The notes below the pieces were generated by a model. That model did no database searches and was not told the DNA's origin. It saw only the letters and a list, made by a program, of their open reading frames with translations. From positions 310,001-374,000 of the forward strand of contig NZ_LT629777.1 of assembly GCF_900105475.1 (NCBI RefSeq): a stretch of DNA of 64,000 bases, given 5' to 3'. Source of the stretch: Pseudomonas asplenii (lineage in GTDB: Bacteria > Pseudomonadota > Gammaproteobacteria > Pseudomonadales > Pseudomonadaceae). Below, in pieces: positions 17,504 to 26,162 of this stretch. Position 1 is the first letter of the stretch, and each line of letters starts with the position of its first letter. The position numbers were made by a program, and so were the translations under genes.

Positions 17504-18400
17504 TCAGCCACGCGGGTGATGCTTGGCGTGCATATCCTGCAGGCGAGCGCGGGCGACATGGGTGTAGATCTGGGTGGTCGACAGGTCACTGTGCCCCAGC
17601 AGCATTTGCACCACCCGCAGGTCGGCACCGTGGTTCAGCAGGTGAGTAGCAAAGGCATGTCGCAGCGTGTGAGGCGACAGTGACTTGGCGATCCCGGCAA
17701 CCTTGGCCTGGTGCTTGATCCGGTGCCAGAAGGTCTGACGGGTCATCTGTTCGCCACGCAGACTGGGAAACAGTACGTCGCTGGGGCGACCACCGAGCAA
17801 CTCGCTGCGGGCATCGCGCAAGTAACGCTCGACCCAGACGATCGCCTCCTCGCCCATCGGCACCAGCCGTTCCTTGCTGCCCTTGCCCATGACCCGCAGC
17901 ACACCCTGGCGCAGATTGACCTGTTCGAGGGTCAGGCTGACCAGTTCGGTCACCCGCAACCCGCAGGCATACAGCACTTCGAGCATGGCCCGATCACGCT
18001 GGCCGATGGCCTCGCTCAGGTCCGGAGCCTTGAGCAATGCTTCGACATCGGCTTCCGACAGGGATTTGGGCAGTGGCCTGCCCAATTGCGGCATTTCGAC
18101 CTGCAGGGTCGGGTCAACACTGATCAGCTTTTCGCGCAACAGGTAGCGATAGAAGCCCCGTGCACCAGAGAGAAAGCGCGCCGTGGAGCGCGGTTTGTAA
18201 GCTTGCTCCACCCGCCAGGACAGGTGGTCGAGGATAAGCTCACGGCCGGCGCTGGACAGTTCCACACCTTTTTCCTGCAACCAGCCATTGAACAGCGTCA
18301 AGTCGCTTCGGTAAGCCTCGCGGGTATTGTCCGAGAGACCTTTCTCCAACCACAGGGCGTCGAGGAACTGGTCGATGAGAGGGTGATCGATGGCAGGCAT
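17504..18400 (-). CDS. xerD: Site-specific tyrosine recombinase XerD
   Basis: 298 residues, exactly the usual XerD length. With XerC it resolves chromosome dimers at dif. It has an N-terminal core-binding domain (HPLIDQFLDALWLEKGLS) and a C-terminal catalytic domain with the Arg in CGLRVTELVSL, HTLRHAFATHLL (His-x-x-Arg), LLGHSDLSTTQIY and the nucleophile Tyr in that last segment. The start at MPAIDHP fits the family; upstream codons do not. This is the chromosomal housekeeping recombinase, not a phage integrase. Confidence 0.97.
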   Translation of the reverse strand: MPAIDHPLIDQFLDALWLEKGLSDNTREAYRSDLTLFNGWLQEKGVELSSAGRELILDHLSWRVEQAYKPRSTARFLSGARGFYRYLLREKLISVDPTLQVEMPQLGRPLPKSLSEADVEALLKAPDLSEAIGQRDRAMLEVLYACGLRVTELVSLTLEQVNLRQGVLRVMGKGSKERLVPMGEEAIVWVERYLRDARSELLGGRPSDVLFPSLRGEQMTRQTFWHRIKHQAKVAGIAKSLSPHTLRHAFATHLLNHGADLRVVQMLLGHSDLSTTQIYTHVARARLQDMHAKHHPRG

Positions 18401-18470
18401 AAGGGCTCGAGAAACACAATATTTCAAACGCAGTCAGAGTGCCCAAGGATCAAAACGCAGGCAACAAAAA

Positions 18471-18488
18471 AGCAGCCCGTAGGCTGCT
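18471..18488 (-). terminator. rplS rho-independent terminator
   Basis: AGCAGCC, a CGTA loop, and GGCTGCT form the stem. It is flanked by A-runs and T-runs on both sides, so on the minus strand it ends in TTTTTTG. It lies 24 bp after the rplS stop and ends the rpsP-rimM-trmD-rplS operon. Confidence 0.85.
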
Positions 18489-18511
18489 TTTTTCTGCATC
18501 GGAAGCTGGAC

Positions 18512-18862
18512 TTAAGCCAGTTTTTCCTTGATGCGAGCTGCTTTACCCGACAGGTCACGCAGGTAGTACAGCTTGGCTTTACGTACGTCACCGCGACGCT
18601 TGACAGCCATGCTGTCGATTTGCGGGCTGTAGGTCTGGAAGGTACGCTCTACGCCAACACCGTTGGAGATTTTACGTACGGTGAACGCGCTGTTCACACC
18701 GCGGTTACGCTTGGCAATTACCACGCCTTCGAATGCCTGCAGACGCGAACGGTCGCCTTCCTTCACTTTCACCTGAACGACAATGGTGTCGCCCGGGGCA
18801 AAGGTAGGGATCTCTTTGCTCATCTGCTCGGCTTCGAGTTGCAGAATGATTTTGTTGGTCAT
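18512..18862 (-). CDS. rplS: 50S ribosomal protein L19
   Basis: 116 residues beginning [20 protein letters not shown], with [20 protein letters not shown] and [13 protein letters not shown], standard for L19. The protein sits at the 30S-50S interface of the ribosome. It is the last gene of the conserved rpsP-rimM-trmD-rplS operon, 45 bp after trmD, and is followed by a strong terminator. Confidence 0.98.
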   Translation of the reverse strand: MTNKIILQLEAEQMSKEIPTFAPGDTIVVQVKVKEGDRSRLQAFEGVVIAKRNRGVNSAFTVRKISNGVGVERTFQTYSPQIDSMAVKRRGDVRKAKLYYLRDLSGKAARIKEKLA

Positions 18863-18907
18863 GCTGTGCTCCTAAGGTAAATCGTCTGATCTACCATCGA
18901 TACGTTG

Positions 18908-19660
18908 TTAACTATCGTCCCGCTCGCGGATGTATTCCTCGAGCAGCTTCTTCTCTTCTCCAGAAAGCGAGCGTCTTTCCAGAAGATCGGCGCGTCGTTC
19001 CGAGGTCCTGCCAAGGGACTGCTTCAGACGCCAACGCCGGATATGTGCGTGGTTGCCACTGAGCAACACGTCGGGAACACGCTGATCCGCATACACCTCC
19101 GGACGGGTGTAGTGCGGGCAATCCAGCAAACCATCCGTGAAGGAATCTTCCTCCGCGGAGTCCGCATGCCCTAAAGCTCCGGGCAGCAGCCGTGTAACCG
19201 CATCTATCAGGACCATCGCCGGCAGCTCGCCACCGGACAGGACATAGTCCCCAATCGACCACTCTTCATCGACATGAGCGTCTATAAAGCGCTCGTCAAT
19301 GCCTTCATAACGACCAGCAATGAGGATCAAGGCATCCTCTTTCGCCAGGTCGCGAACCGCCAACTGATTCAGTTGCCGACCCTGGGGCGACAGGTAGATC
19401 ACCTTCGCCGCCTCCCCCGCTGCTGCCTTGGCCTGAACCAGGGCGTCCTCGAGGGGCTTGATCTTCATCACCATGCCCGGACCACCGCCAAATGGGCGAT
19501 CATCCACAGTGTGATGTCGATCCGTCGTATAGTCCCGCGGGTTCCAACAGGTCAGTTGCAACAACCCCTGTTTCACCGCACGACTGGTGATGCCGTAGTC
19601 GCTGATGGCGGAAAACATTTCGGGAAACAGACTGATCACTTCTACGCGCAGGCTAGCCAT
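18908..19660 (-). CDS. trmD: tRNA (guanine-N1)-methyltransferase TrmD
   Basis: 250 residues. TrmD methylates G37 of tRNAs reading CNN codons, using S-adenosylmethionine bound in a trefoil knot, and prevents +1 frameshifting. Visible family motifs are [34 protein letters not shown], and the knot segment [16 protein letters not shown]. The C-terminus carries [13 protein letters not shown]. rimM ends 3 bp upstream. Confidence 0.98.
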   Translation of the reverse strand: MASLRVEVISLFPEMFSAISDYGITSRAVKQGLLQLTCWNPRDYTTDRHHTVDDRPFGGGPGMVMKIKPLEDALVQAKAAAGEAAKVIYLSPQGRQLNQLAVRDLAKEDALILIAGRYEGIDERFIDAHVDEEWSIGDYVLSGGELPAMVLIDAVTRLLPGALGHADSAEEDSFTDGLLDCPHYTRPEVYADQRVPDVLLSGNHAHIRRWRLKQSLGRTSERRADLLERRSLSGEEKKLLEEYIRERDDS

Positions 19661-19663
19661 TGC

Positions 19664-20200
19664 TTAGAAGTCCGCATCCCAATCCACCTTCATCTCGCCA
19701 GCGGCAAGGTCGACAGCCAACACACATTGCTCGGTATACGGCAACAGGCGTTCGCGATCATCCAGGCTGCCCGGACAAGGCTTGACCACCATGACATCAT
19801 TCGAACCGGTTTCGAGCAGGTGATCGATCTTCCCGAACAGTTGTCCAAGCGTGTCGATAACCTTGAGACCTTCCAGCTGGTACCAGTAGTACTCGCCGTC
19901 AGTCAGCTCAGGGAACAGGTTGCTTGGCACGCAGATCTCATAACCGGCAAGAAGACGGGCTTCTTCACGATCTTCAAGATCCTTGAGCTTCGCGACCAGG
20001 AACTTGTCGTTCCCGCGTCCACTGACCAGTTCCACCTGTTTCACATTCCCTTCGCGCCGCAGCGTCCAGGTCTTGTACTCCAACAGGTTCTTGATCGGAT
20101 CCGTAAAGGAATAAACCTTCACTTCGCCGCGAACGCCATGAACAGAATAGATCTTGCCGATAACGATCAGATCATCGGTAGAAGCAGGCGTCGCGTTCAT
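19664..20200 (-). CDS. rimM: Ribosome maturation factor RimM
   Basis: 178 residues. RimM binds S19 and assists maturation of the 30S head. The N-terminal RimM barrel has DLIVIGKIYSVHGVRGEVKV, followed by a PRC-barrel domain with GEYYWYQLEGLKV and the LLPYTEQCVLAVDL segment. It lies 5 bp downstream of rpsP and 3 bp upstream of trmD. Confidence 0.98.
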   Translation of the reverse strand: MNATPASTDDLIVIGKIYSVHGVRGEVKVYSFTDPIKNLLEYKTWTLRREGNVKQVELVSGRGNDKFLVAKLKDLEDREEARLLAGYEICVPSNLFPELTDGEYYWYQLEGLKVIDTLGQLFGKIDHLLETGSNDVMVVKPCPGSLDDRERLLPYTEQCVLAVDLAAGEMKVDWDADF

Positions 20201-20205
20201 ATTGC

Positions 20206-20457
20206 TCAGGCCGCAGCCTTAGCGTTTTCCTTCAGCAACTGAGCAACGCGCTCAGAAGGTTGTGCACCAACGCTCAACCAGTAGTTGACGCGTTCTTGGT
20301 TCACGGACAGACGAATTTCCTGACCACGAGCAACCGGGTTGAAGAAACCCACTTGTTCTTTGTGCGAGCCGTCACGAGCGTTGCGGCTGTCGGTTACGGT
20401 CAGGTGGTAAAACGGGCGCTTTTTGGAGCCGCCAAGGGCAAGACGGATTGTTAGCAT
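20206..20457 (-). CDS. rpsP: 30S ribosomal protein S16
   Basis: 83 residues opening [20 protein letters not shown], diagnostic for S16, an early assembly protein of the 30S body. It is the first gene of the rpsP-rimM-trmD-rplS operon and has its own promoter upstream. Confidence 0.98.
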   Translation of the reverse strand: MLTIRLALGGSKKRPFYHLTVTDSRNARDGSHKEQVGFFNPVARGQEIRLSVNQERVNYWLSVGAQPSERVAQLLKENAKAAA

Positions 20458-20529
20458 GTGAACATCGTTCCTGTAGTCGGTGCTGCAAATCTAAATGCAC
20501 AGCGGGCATGGGTGCCCGAAAGGCCGCAT

Positions 20530-20558
20530 ATTCTAAGGAATATCCGGACTTTTGCCAA
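20530..20558 (-). promoter_or_regulatory. Sigma-70 promoter of the rpsP operon
   Basis: On the minus strand TTGGCA is followed after 17 bases by TAGAAT, close to TTGACA/TATAAT. The -10 box lies about 70 bp upstream of rpsP. Ribosomal operons are expected to have strong promoters, which fits. Confidence 0.7.
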
Positions 20559-20708
20559 TGACTTTTTCCGGCGTCCAGCGCCGTGCAATAGAGATGTGCC
20601 ATGGAGCCGTCATGATTAACGGCAGGTCAGCTCCCGCATAACGCGGGTTTGCTGGATTTCCCCGCCTCCTGGCAGGGCAACGCCGACACGACGGCCGGCG
20701 CAGATTCC

Positions 20709-22085
20709 TTACATTTTCGGCATGCCGCCACCGGGCATCATGCCGCCAAGACCACGCATCATCTTGGCCATGCCGCCCTTGGCGGTGAATTTCTTCATCA
20801 TCTTCTGCATCTGCTTGTGCTGCTTGATCAAGCGACCGATGTCCTGCACCTGGGTACCGGAACCCAGAGCGATCCGGCGCTTGCGCGAGCCGCTGATCAG
20901 TTCGGGGTCACGGCGTTCGGCCGGGGTCATGGAGTTGATGATGGCTTCCATCTGCTTGAACTGTTTCTCCGCCGCATTCTGGGCATTGCCCATCTGCGAC
21001 AGATTCACGCCACCGATGCTCGGCAGTTTGTCCATCAGGCCGCCAAGGCCGCCCATGTTCTTCATCTGTTGCAACTGATCGCGGAAGTCTTCGAGGTCGA
21101 AGCCCTTGCCCTTTTTCAGTTTCTTGGCCAGTTTGTCGGCCTTTTCCTTGTCGAGGGTCTGTTCGGCCTGCTCGATCAGGCTGAGCACGTCGCCCATGCC
21201 GAGGATCCGCGAAGCGATCCGGTCCGGATGGAAGGGGTCGAGCGCTTCGCTCTTTTCACCCATACCGATGAACTTGATCGGCTTCCCGGTAATGGCACGG
21301 ACCGACAGCGCGGCACCGCCACGAGCATCACCGTCGACCTTGGTCAGGATTACGCCGGTCAGCGGCAGTGCATCGCCGAACGCCTTGGCGGTATTGGCCG
21401 CATCCTGGCCAGTCATGGCGTCGACCACGAACAGCGTTTCCACCGGCTTGATCGCCGCATGCAACTGCTGGATCTCGCCCATCATCTCGGCGTCGATGTG
21501 CAGACGCCCGGCGGTATCGACGATCACCACGTCGATGAACTTCAGCCGTGCTTCCTTAATAGCCGCTTCGGCGATCGCCACCGGCTTCTGGCTGATATCG
21601 GACGGGAAGAAGGTCACGTCGATATCGTTGGCCAGGGTTTCCAACTGCTTGATCGCGGCCGGACGATAGACGTCCGCCGACACCACCATCACGCTCTTCT
21701 TCTTGCGTTCCTTGAGGAAGCGCGCGAGCTTGCCAGCCGTGGTGGTCTTACCTGCACCCTGCAAACCCGCCATCAGAATGACAGCAGGTGGTACGGCATT
21801 GAGGTTCAAATCCTCGTTGGCCGCCCCCATCAGGCTTTCGAGTTCGGCCTGGACGATCTTCACGAACGCCTGGCCCGGCGTCAGGCTGCGCGAGACTTCG
21901 GTACCGACCGCGCGCTCCTTGACCGAATTGACGAAGTCCTTCACCACCGGCAGGGCGACGTCGGCTTCGAGCAACGCCATGCGCACTTCACGCAGGGTGT
22001 CTTTGATGTTGTCCTCGGTCAGCTTGGCCTTGCCGGTGACATGGCGCAGCGTCTGCGAGAGACGGTCGGTCAGGTTTTCAAACAT
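20709..22085 (-). CDS. ffh: Signal recognition particle protein Ffh
   Basis: 458 residues. Ffh binds 4.5S RNA and signal sequences and targets nascent inner-membrane proteins to FtsY. The N domain starts MFENLTDRLSQTLRHVTGKA. The G domain has GLQGAGKTTTAGKLA, DVYRPAAIKQLETLA, DTAGRLH and TKVDGDARGG. The M domain carries SGSRKRRIALGSGTQVQDI and ends in a Met/Gly-rich tail (MMRGLGGMMPGGGMPKM), usual for this protein. It lies upstream of rpsP with a 251 bp gap. Confidence 0.98.
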   Translation of the reverse strand: MFENLTDRLSQTLRHVTGKAKLTEDNIKDTLREVRMALLEADVALPVVKDFVNSVKERAVGTEVSRSLTPGQAFVKIVQAELESLMGAANEDLNLNAVPPAVILMAGLQGAGKTTTAGKLARFLKERKKKSVMVVSADVYRPAAIKQLETLANDIDVTFFPSDISQKPVAIAEAAIKEARLKFIDVVIVDTAGRLHIDAEMMGEIQQLHAAIKPVETLFVVDAMTGQDAANTAKAFGDALPLTGVILTKVDGDARGGAALSVRAITGKPIKFIGMGEKSEALDPFHPDRIASRILGMGDVLSLIEQAEQTLDKEKADKLAKKLKKGKGFDLEDFRDQLQQMKNMGGLGGLMDKLPSIGGVNLSQMGNAQNAAEKQFKQMEAIINSMTPAERRDPELISGSRKRRIALGSGTQVQDIGRLIKQHKQMQKMMKKFTAKGGMAKMMRGLGGMMPGGGMPKM

Positions 22086-22172
22086 GCGCGATCCTTTGAA
22101 GCCACTGAGGAAATGGGCCGCCGACGATCCGAAAAACGCGTCTGACGAGCCTGCAGCGTGGGCAGATCACGA

Positions 22173-22178
22173 ATTATA
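22173..22178 (-). promoter_or_regulatory. Probable -10 box for ffh
   Basis: A perfect TATAAT on the minus strand lies about 90 bp upstream of ffh, in the region divergent from the cytochrome c assembly-like gene. The matching -35 region (AGTGCC at 17 bp) is poor. Confidence 0.45.
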
Positions 22179-22273
22179 GCGAGACTGCGTGCGCGGCACT
22201 AGCGCCACGGTCTTTCGTGGACTGGCGGATATATGCCAAACTCAGCGTCTTCCAGGCTTTCTTCCCAGGATTT

Positions 22274-23086
22274 ATGTTCTCTTTGTCACCCAGTTTTCTG
22301 ACCAGTATCGCCGCTGCCTGCCTGTACGCCGCCGCGACCCTCTATCAAGGCGCTCGCCTGCGCCAGCGCGCCAAGGCCGACAAACGCCTGCTCGTCGGGC
22401 TCGGCACCGTCGCCGTACTGGCCCATGCGATTGCCTTGTGCACGCACCTGGCGGCACCGGTCGGCCTGAGCCTGGACTTTTTCAACGCCGCCAGCCTGAT
22501 CGCTGTCGCGGTGATAGCACTGACCCTGGTCGCCTGCTTGCGGATTCCCGTGGAAAACCTGCTGCTGCTGCTCTTTCCGCTGGGTCTGCTGACAGCCTTG
22601 CTGGCGCAGTTCGCCCCATCGGGCACGGTACAGATCATCGACGAGGAGCCGGGCATCCTCGCGCACATCCTGCTGTCGATCCTTGCCTACGGCATGTTCA
22701 CCATCGCCGTCTTCCAGTCCCTGCTGCTGTTGCTGCAGGATCACCAGCTCAAGAACAAGCACCCTTCCGGCCTGATCCGCAACTTCCCACCGCTGCAGAC
22801 CATGGAAAGCCTGCTGTTCGGTTTTCTCTGGGCCGGCTGGACGCTGTTGTCGCTGTCGCTGATCTCCGGCTGGCTGTTCGTCGAGAACCTGTTCGCCCAG
22901 CACCTGGTGCACAAGACCCTGCTGGCCTGCCTGGCCTGGGTGGTGTTCAGCGTGCTGCTCTGGGGACGCAATCGTCTCGGCTGGCGCGGGCACAAGGCGA
23001 TCCGCTGGACCCTGGCCGGTTTCTGCCTGCTGATGCTGGCCTATTTCGGCAGCAAGCTGGTCCGCGAATACATCCTGCACATCTGA
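22274..23086 (+). CDS. Cytochrome c assembly-type membrane protein (CcsA/YpjD-like)
   Basis: 270 residues with about eight hydrophobic segments: an N-terminal CcsA-like helix (FLTSIAAACLYAAATLYQG), LLVGLGTVAVLAHAIALC, and a C-terminal block of helices with WAGWTLLSLSLISGWLFVENL and HKTLLACLAWVVFSVLLWGR. This is the short CcmC/CcsA-fold protein found next to ffh in gammaproteobacteria (E. coli YpjD). A role in haem or cytochrome handling is inferred from the fold only. I chose the ATG preceded by AGGA; a longer frame from 22217 is possible. The CorC-like gene starts 12 bp downstream. Confidence 0.82.
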   Translation: MFSLSPSFLTSIAAACLYAAATLYQGARLRQRAKADKRLLVGLGTVAVLAHAIALCTHLAAPVGLSLDFFNAASLIAVAVIALTLVACLRIPVENLLLLLFPLGLLTALLAQFAPSGTVQIIDEEPGILAHILLSILAYGMFTIAVFQSLLLLLQDHQLKNKHPSGLIRNFPPLQTMESLLFGFLWAGWTLLSLSLISGWLFVENLFAQHLVHKTLLACLAWVVFSVLLWGRNRLGWRGHKAIRWTLAGFCLLMLAYFGSKLVREYILHI

Positions 23087-23098
23087 CGGGCCGAGAAC

Positions 23099-24349
23099 AT
23101 GGACAACTTGCCCGCCGGGCCGATGCTCGCCGTATTGGCCCTGCTGATCCTCTGGTCGGCGCTGTTCACGGCCATCGAGGTCGCCCAGCAACTGCTCACG
23201 GCCCAACGCCCGACATCGCGCTCGGGCGACAAACCGGCAGCCCGTCTGAGCTTTCCGCGCGAAAGTCTGATTTTCTGCAACACCCTGTGCCGCATCGTCG
23301 TGGTGATCATCGCCACCCTGCTCTCACTGCTGCTCTGGGGCAACCACGGCCCCTGGCTGGCCTGCCTGGGCAGCGCGGTCGCCCTGCTGGTACTGGCCGA
23401 CTATCTGCCACGTCTGCTCGCCGCCCGCTATCCCGAAGCGATGCTCGTGGTCGGCAACACCCTGCTGGCCATCCCGCTGAAAATCATCTACCCCGCGCCC
23501 TGGTTGCTGCACGGTGCCGCGCGCCTGCTGTTGCACCCCTTCATCAGCAAGGCCGGCGCGGTCAAGCAGAGTGACGAGGACATGCCGCCGATCGACCTGG
23601 AAGAGCTCGGCAAGGAGCATTCGAGTCGCCGGCCACTGCTGTCCGGGATTCATGCGCTGGACAACATCACGGTCAACGACATCCTGGTACCGCGCAGCGA
23701 GGTCGACGGGATCAACCTGGACGACCCGATCGAAGACATCATCACCCAACTGCGCAATAACAAGCGCACGCGCCTGCCGGTATTCCACAGCGATATCAAC
23801 CAGGTCGAAGCAGTTCTCAACACCCGTCAGATCCGCCATCTGCTGCCCGATGCCAGCCTGACCCTGACCACCCTGCTGAGTGCTTGCCACGAGCCCTATT
23901 TCGTTCCTGAAAGCACCCCGCTGCAATTGCAGTTGCTGAATTTCCACAAGCAACAGCGGCGCCTGGGCATGGTCGTCGACGAATATGGCGAAGTGCTGGG
24001 TATCGTTACCCTGGAAGATATCCTCGAAGAAATCGTCGGTGAGTTCGAAAGCGAGCACAGCCTCGACAATCCGCATATTCACCCCCAGGCCGATGGCCGC
24101 CTGGTGATCGAAGGCGCCGCATCGATTCGCGAATTGAACAAGAGTCTCGGCTGGCACCTGCCCTGCGACGGCCCCAAGACCCTCAACGGCCTGGTGACCG
24201 AAGCCCTGGAAACCATTCCGGAAAGCGCGGTCTGCCTGAAGATCGGGCGCTATCGCCTGGAAATCCTCGAGACCGAAGACAACCGGGTCAGTCGCGTGCT
24301 CGCCTGGCATACCAGCGCCACGCCGACACTTACCACCCCTCCGGTCTAA
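23099..24349 (+). CDS. CorC/HlyC-type membrane protein with CBS domains
   Basis: 416 residues: an N-terminal DUF21/CNNM-type transmembrane region (four hydrophobic segments to about residue 150), a CBS pair (about 190-320, with NDILVPRSEVDGI, TRLPVFHSDINQ and MVVDEYGEVLGIVTLEDILEEI split over the two repeats), and a C-terminal CorC_HlyC domain. It resembles E. coli YfjD and the CNNM/CorC proteins linked to magnesium or cobalt efflux. The Shine-Dalgarno is weak (CGAG). It follows the CcsA-like gene by 12 bp, a pairing kept near ffh in pseudomonads. Confidence 0.87.
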   Translation: MDNLPAGPMLAVLALLILWSALFTAIEVAQQLLTAQRPTSRSGDKPAARLSFPRESLIFCNTLCRIVVVIIATLLSLLLWGNHGPWLACLGSAVALLVLADYLPRLLAARYPEAMLVVGNTLLAIPLKIIYPAPWLLHGAARLLLHPFISKAGAVKQSDEDMPPIDLEELGKEHSSRRPLLSGIHALDNITVNDILVPRSEVDGINLDDPIEDIITQLRNNKRTRLPVFHSDINQVEAVLNTRQIRHLLPDASLTLTTLLSACHEPYFVPESTPLQLQLLNFHKQQRRLGMVVDEYGEVLGIVTLEDILEEIVGEFESEHSLDNPHIHPQADGRLVIEGAASIRELNKSLGWHLPCDGPKTLNGLVTEALETIPESAVCLKIGRYRLEILETEDNRVSRVLAWHTSATPTLTTPPV

Positions 24350-24396
24350 CGTAAACGCCGAAATCGAACCCCCACCTCTCTGGTCGCGCTGGCGAA

Positions 24397-24426
24397 ATCG
24401 TAATCGCCAGCAAGCCGGCGCCTACA
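24397..24426. repeat. REP element
   Basis: The sequence contains CGCTGGCGA, a short spacer and ATCGCCAGCAAGCCGGCGCC, the core shared with the REPs near 26014 and 36780. It lies in the gap between the CorC-like gene and the transporter gene. Confidence 0.65.
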
Positions 24427-24457
24427 AGCGCACGCGCTAGACGCATGAGCTGCACTC

Positions 24458-24487
24458 TTGTTCGATTCATGGGCAGCTTCCTATAAT
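24458..24487 (+). promoter_or_regulatory. Sigma-70 promoter of the MHS transporter gene
   Basis: TTGTTC is followed after 18 bases by a perfect TATAAT. The predicted start point is about 170 bases upstream of the transporter ATG. Confidence 0.6.
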
Positions 24488-24665
24488 CGAATCGGCTTAC
24501 CCAGCCTCACCGGACCGCCTGCCTACCCGCAACTCGCTCTCCGGCCCCGCACGTGTTGCAACTCCCCCGCGCCGGACAGAACCCCTTCCGGCCCGGGAAA
24601 AGCCCTTATCCCTGGGTGTTCACTACTAATAATTCTTACGAGCAAGACTTTCAGGGAATCGCGTA

Positions 24666-25982
24666 ATGACTTCCAGCAGCACCTTCGATGACGCCAGCTC
24701 GACCACACCGCAGAACTCCACTGCCCGGGTAGCGACCGCCAGCTTCATCGGCACCGCCATCGAGTTCTACGACTTTTATGTCTACGCCACCGCCGCCGCA
24801 CTGGTGATCGGACCGGTGTTCTTCCCCCAGACCGACAGCACCGCACAGATGCTGTCGGCATTCCTGACTTTCGGTATTGCCTTTCTGGCCCGCCCACTGG
24901 GCTCGATCCTGTTCGGTCACTTCGGCGACCGGATCGGTCGCAAGTCGACGCTGGTCGCCTCGTTGCTGCTGATGGGCGTGTGCACCACGCTGATCGGCGT
25001 ACTGCCCGGTTACGCCAGCATCGGTGCCTGGGCGCCAGTGCTGCTCTGCGTGCTGCGCTTCGGCCAGGGCCTTGGACTCGGCGGGGAATGGGGTGGCGCG
25101 GCGCTGCTGGCGACCGAGAACGCCCCCGAAGGCAAGCGCGCCTGGTTCGGCATGTTTCCGCAACTGGGGCCTTCGATCGGTTTCCTGGCGGCCAACGGCC
25201 TGTTCCTGATCCTCGCCATGAGCCTCAGCGACGAGCAGTTCCGCTCCTGGGGCTGGCGGATTCCGTTCCTGCTCAGTGCCGTGCTGGTGATCGTCGGTTT
25301 GTATGTACGCCTAAAGCTGGAGGAAACCCCCATCTTCGCCAACGCGGTAGCCCGTCACGAACGAGTGAAGATGCCACTGATCGAGCTGTTCAGCCGCTAC
25401 TGGATGCCCGTGCTGCTGGGCTCGGTGGCCATGGTGGTGTGTTACGCGCTGTTCTACATCTCGGCGGTGTTTTCCCTGAGCTACGGCGTCGCCAACCTGG
25501 GTTACAGCCGTGAGACCTTTCTCGGCCTGCTGTGTTTCGCCGTCCTGTTCATGGCCGCCGCAACACCGCTGGCAGCGTGGGCCAGCGACCGCTTCGGGCG
25601 CAAGCCGGTGTTGATCATCGGCGCCGTGCTGGCGTTGCTTTCCGGGTTCACCATGGAGCCGCTGCTGGGCAACGGCTCGACCTGGGGCGTGGCGCTGTTC
25701 CTGAGCCTTGAGCTGTTTTTGATGGGGATTACCTTTGCACCAATGGGTGCACTGCTGCCGGAGCTGTTTCCCACCCACGTGCGTTATACCGGTGCTTCGG
25801 CGGCGTATAACCTGGGCGGCATCGTCGGAGCCTCGGCGGCGCCGTTCTTTGCCCAGAAGCTGGTGACGATGGGCGGTTTGAGCTGGGTCGGCGGGTATGT
25901 GTCGGCAGCGGCGCTGCTGAGCCTGATTGCCGTACTGTGCCTGAAGGAAACGCGCGACAGCGATTTGGACAAGGTCGGCTGA
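24666..25982 (+). CDS. MFS transporter, metabolite:H+ symporter (MHS) family
   Basis: 438 residues with about 12 hydrophobic segments. The MHS subfamily marks are SFIGTAIEFYDFYVYATAAA near residue 27, the A-loop motif LGSILFGHFGDRIGRK and the repeat ASDRFGRKPVL in the second half, plus GLGLGGEWGGAALLATENAP. MHS members import organic acids or osmolytes by proton symport (ShiA for shikimate, ProP for proline/betaine, KgtP for 2-oxoglutarate). The substrate cannot be told from the sequence. It is convergent with purT. Confidence 0.9.
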   Translation: MTSSSTFDDASSTTPQNSTARVATASFIGTAIEFYDFYVYATAAALVIGPVFFPQTDSTAQMLSAFLTFGIAFLARPLGSILFGHFGDRIGRKSTLVASLLLMGVCTTLIGVLPGYASIGAWAPVLLCVLRFGQGLGLGGEWGGAALLATENAPEGKRAWFGMFPQLGPSIGFLAANGLFLILAMSLSDEQFRSWGWRIPFLLSAVLVIVGLYVRLKLEETPIFANAVARHERVKMPLIELFSRYWMPVLLGSVAMVVCYALFYISAVFSLSYGVANLGYSRETFLGLLCFAVLFMAAATPLAAWASDRFGRKPVLIIGAVLALLSGFTMEPLLGNGSTWGVALFLSLELFLMGITFAPMGALLPELFPTHVRYTGASAAYNLGGIVGASAAPFFAQKLVTMGGLSWVGGYVSAAALLSLIAVLCLKETRDSDLDKVG

Positions 25983-26013
25983 TAACCGTGGGGGGGATGG
26001 CCGCCTTTGGCGG

Positions 26014-26037
26014 TTCGCCAGCAAGCCGGCTCCCACA
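26014..26037. repeat. REP element next to palindrome copy 1
   Basis: The sequence TTCGCCAGCAAGCCGGCTCC matches the REP core at 24407 and 36781. It lies directly beside the 53 bp palindrome at 26041. Confidence 0.6.
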
Positions 26038-26040
26038 ATG

Positions 26041-26093
26041 TGGACTGCCCCCCCAAGGGTTGGATTAGTGTCCAACTTCTTGGGGGCAGTCCA
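26041..26093. repeat. 53 bp palindromic element, copy 1 (fused IS3-like ends)
   Basis: The left arm begins TGGACTG then seven C and AAGGGTTGGA. After a 6-nt centre the right arm reads TCCAACTTCTTGGGGGCAGTCC ending in A, so both outer ends are TGGACTGCCCCC inverted. The same sequence occurs reverse-complemented at 53526-53576, differing only in a C-run (7 against 5). The ends look like terminal inverted repeats of IS3-family elements, but no transposase is present. It sits between the convergent stops of the transporter gene and purT, where such a hairpin could also terminate transcription from both sides. Confidence 0.7.
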
Positions 26094-26162
26094 ATCACCG
26101 AATTGTACTCGGACTTTTGGGGAGCGGGCTTGTCGGGGCGACGCGAATAAGGCGACGCGGTT

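Larger units (their letters stand above)
24350..24665 (+). other. Intergenic region upstream of the MHS transporter (REP, promoter, long leader)
   Basis: No gene is seen here. The region holds a REP-type palindrome, a good sigma-70 promoter and then about 170 bp of C-rich leader before the transporter ATG. I recognise no known riboswitch in that leader. Confidence 0.6.

Noticed and set aside
17504..18400. A phage or island integrase beside the inserted FAD gene
   Set aside because: The length, start and position identify housekeeping XerD; no attachment repeats were seen around the FAD gene.
26041..26093. An intact insertion sequence
   Set aside because: Only the two inverted ends are present, with a 6-nt centre and no transposase gene.
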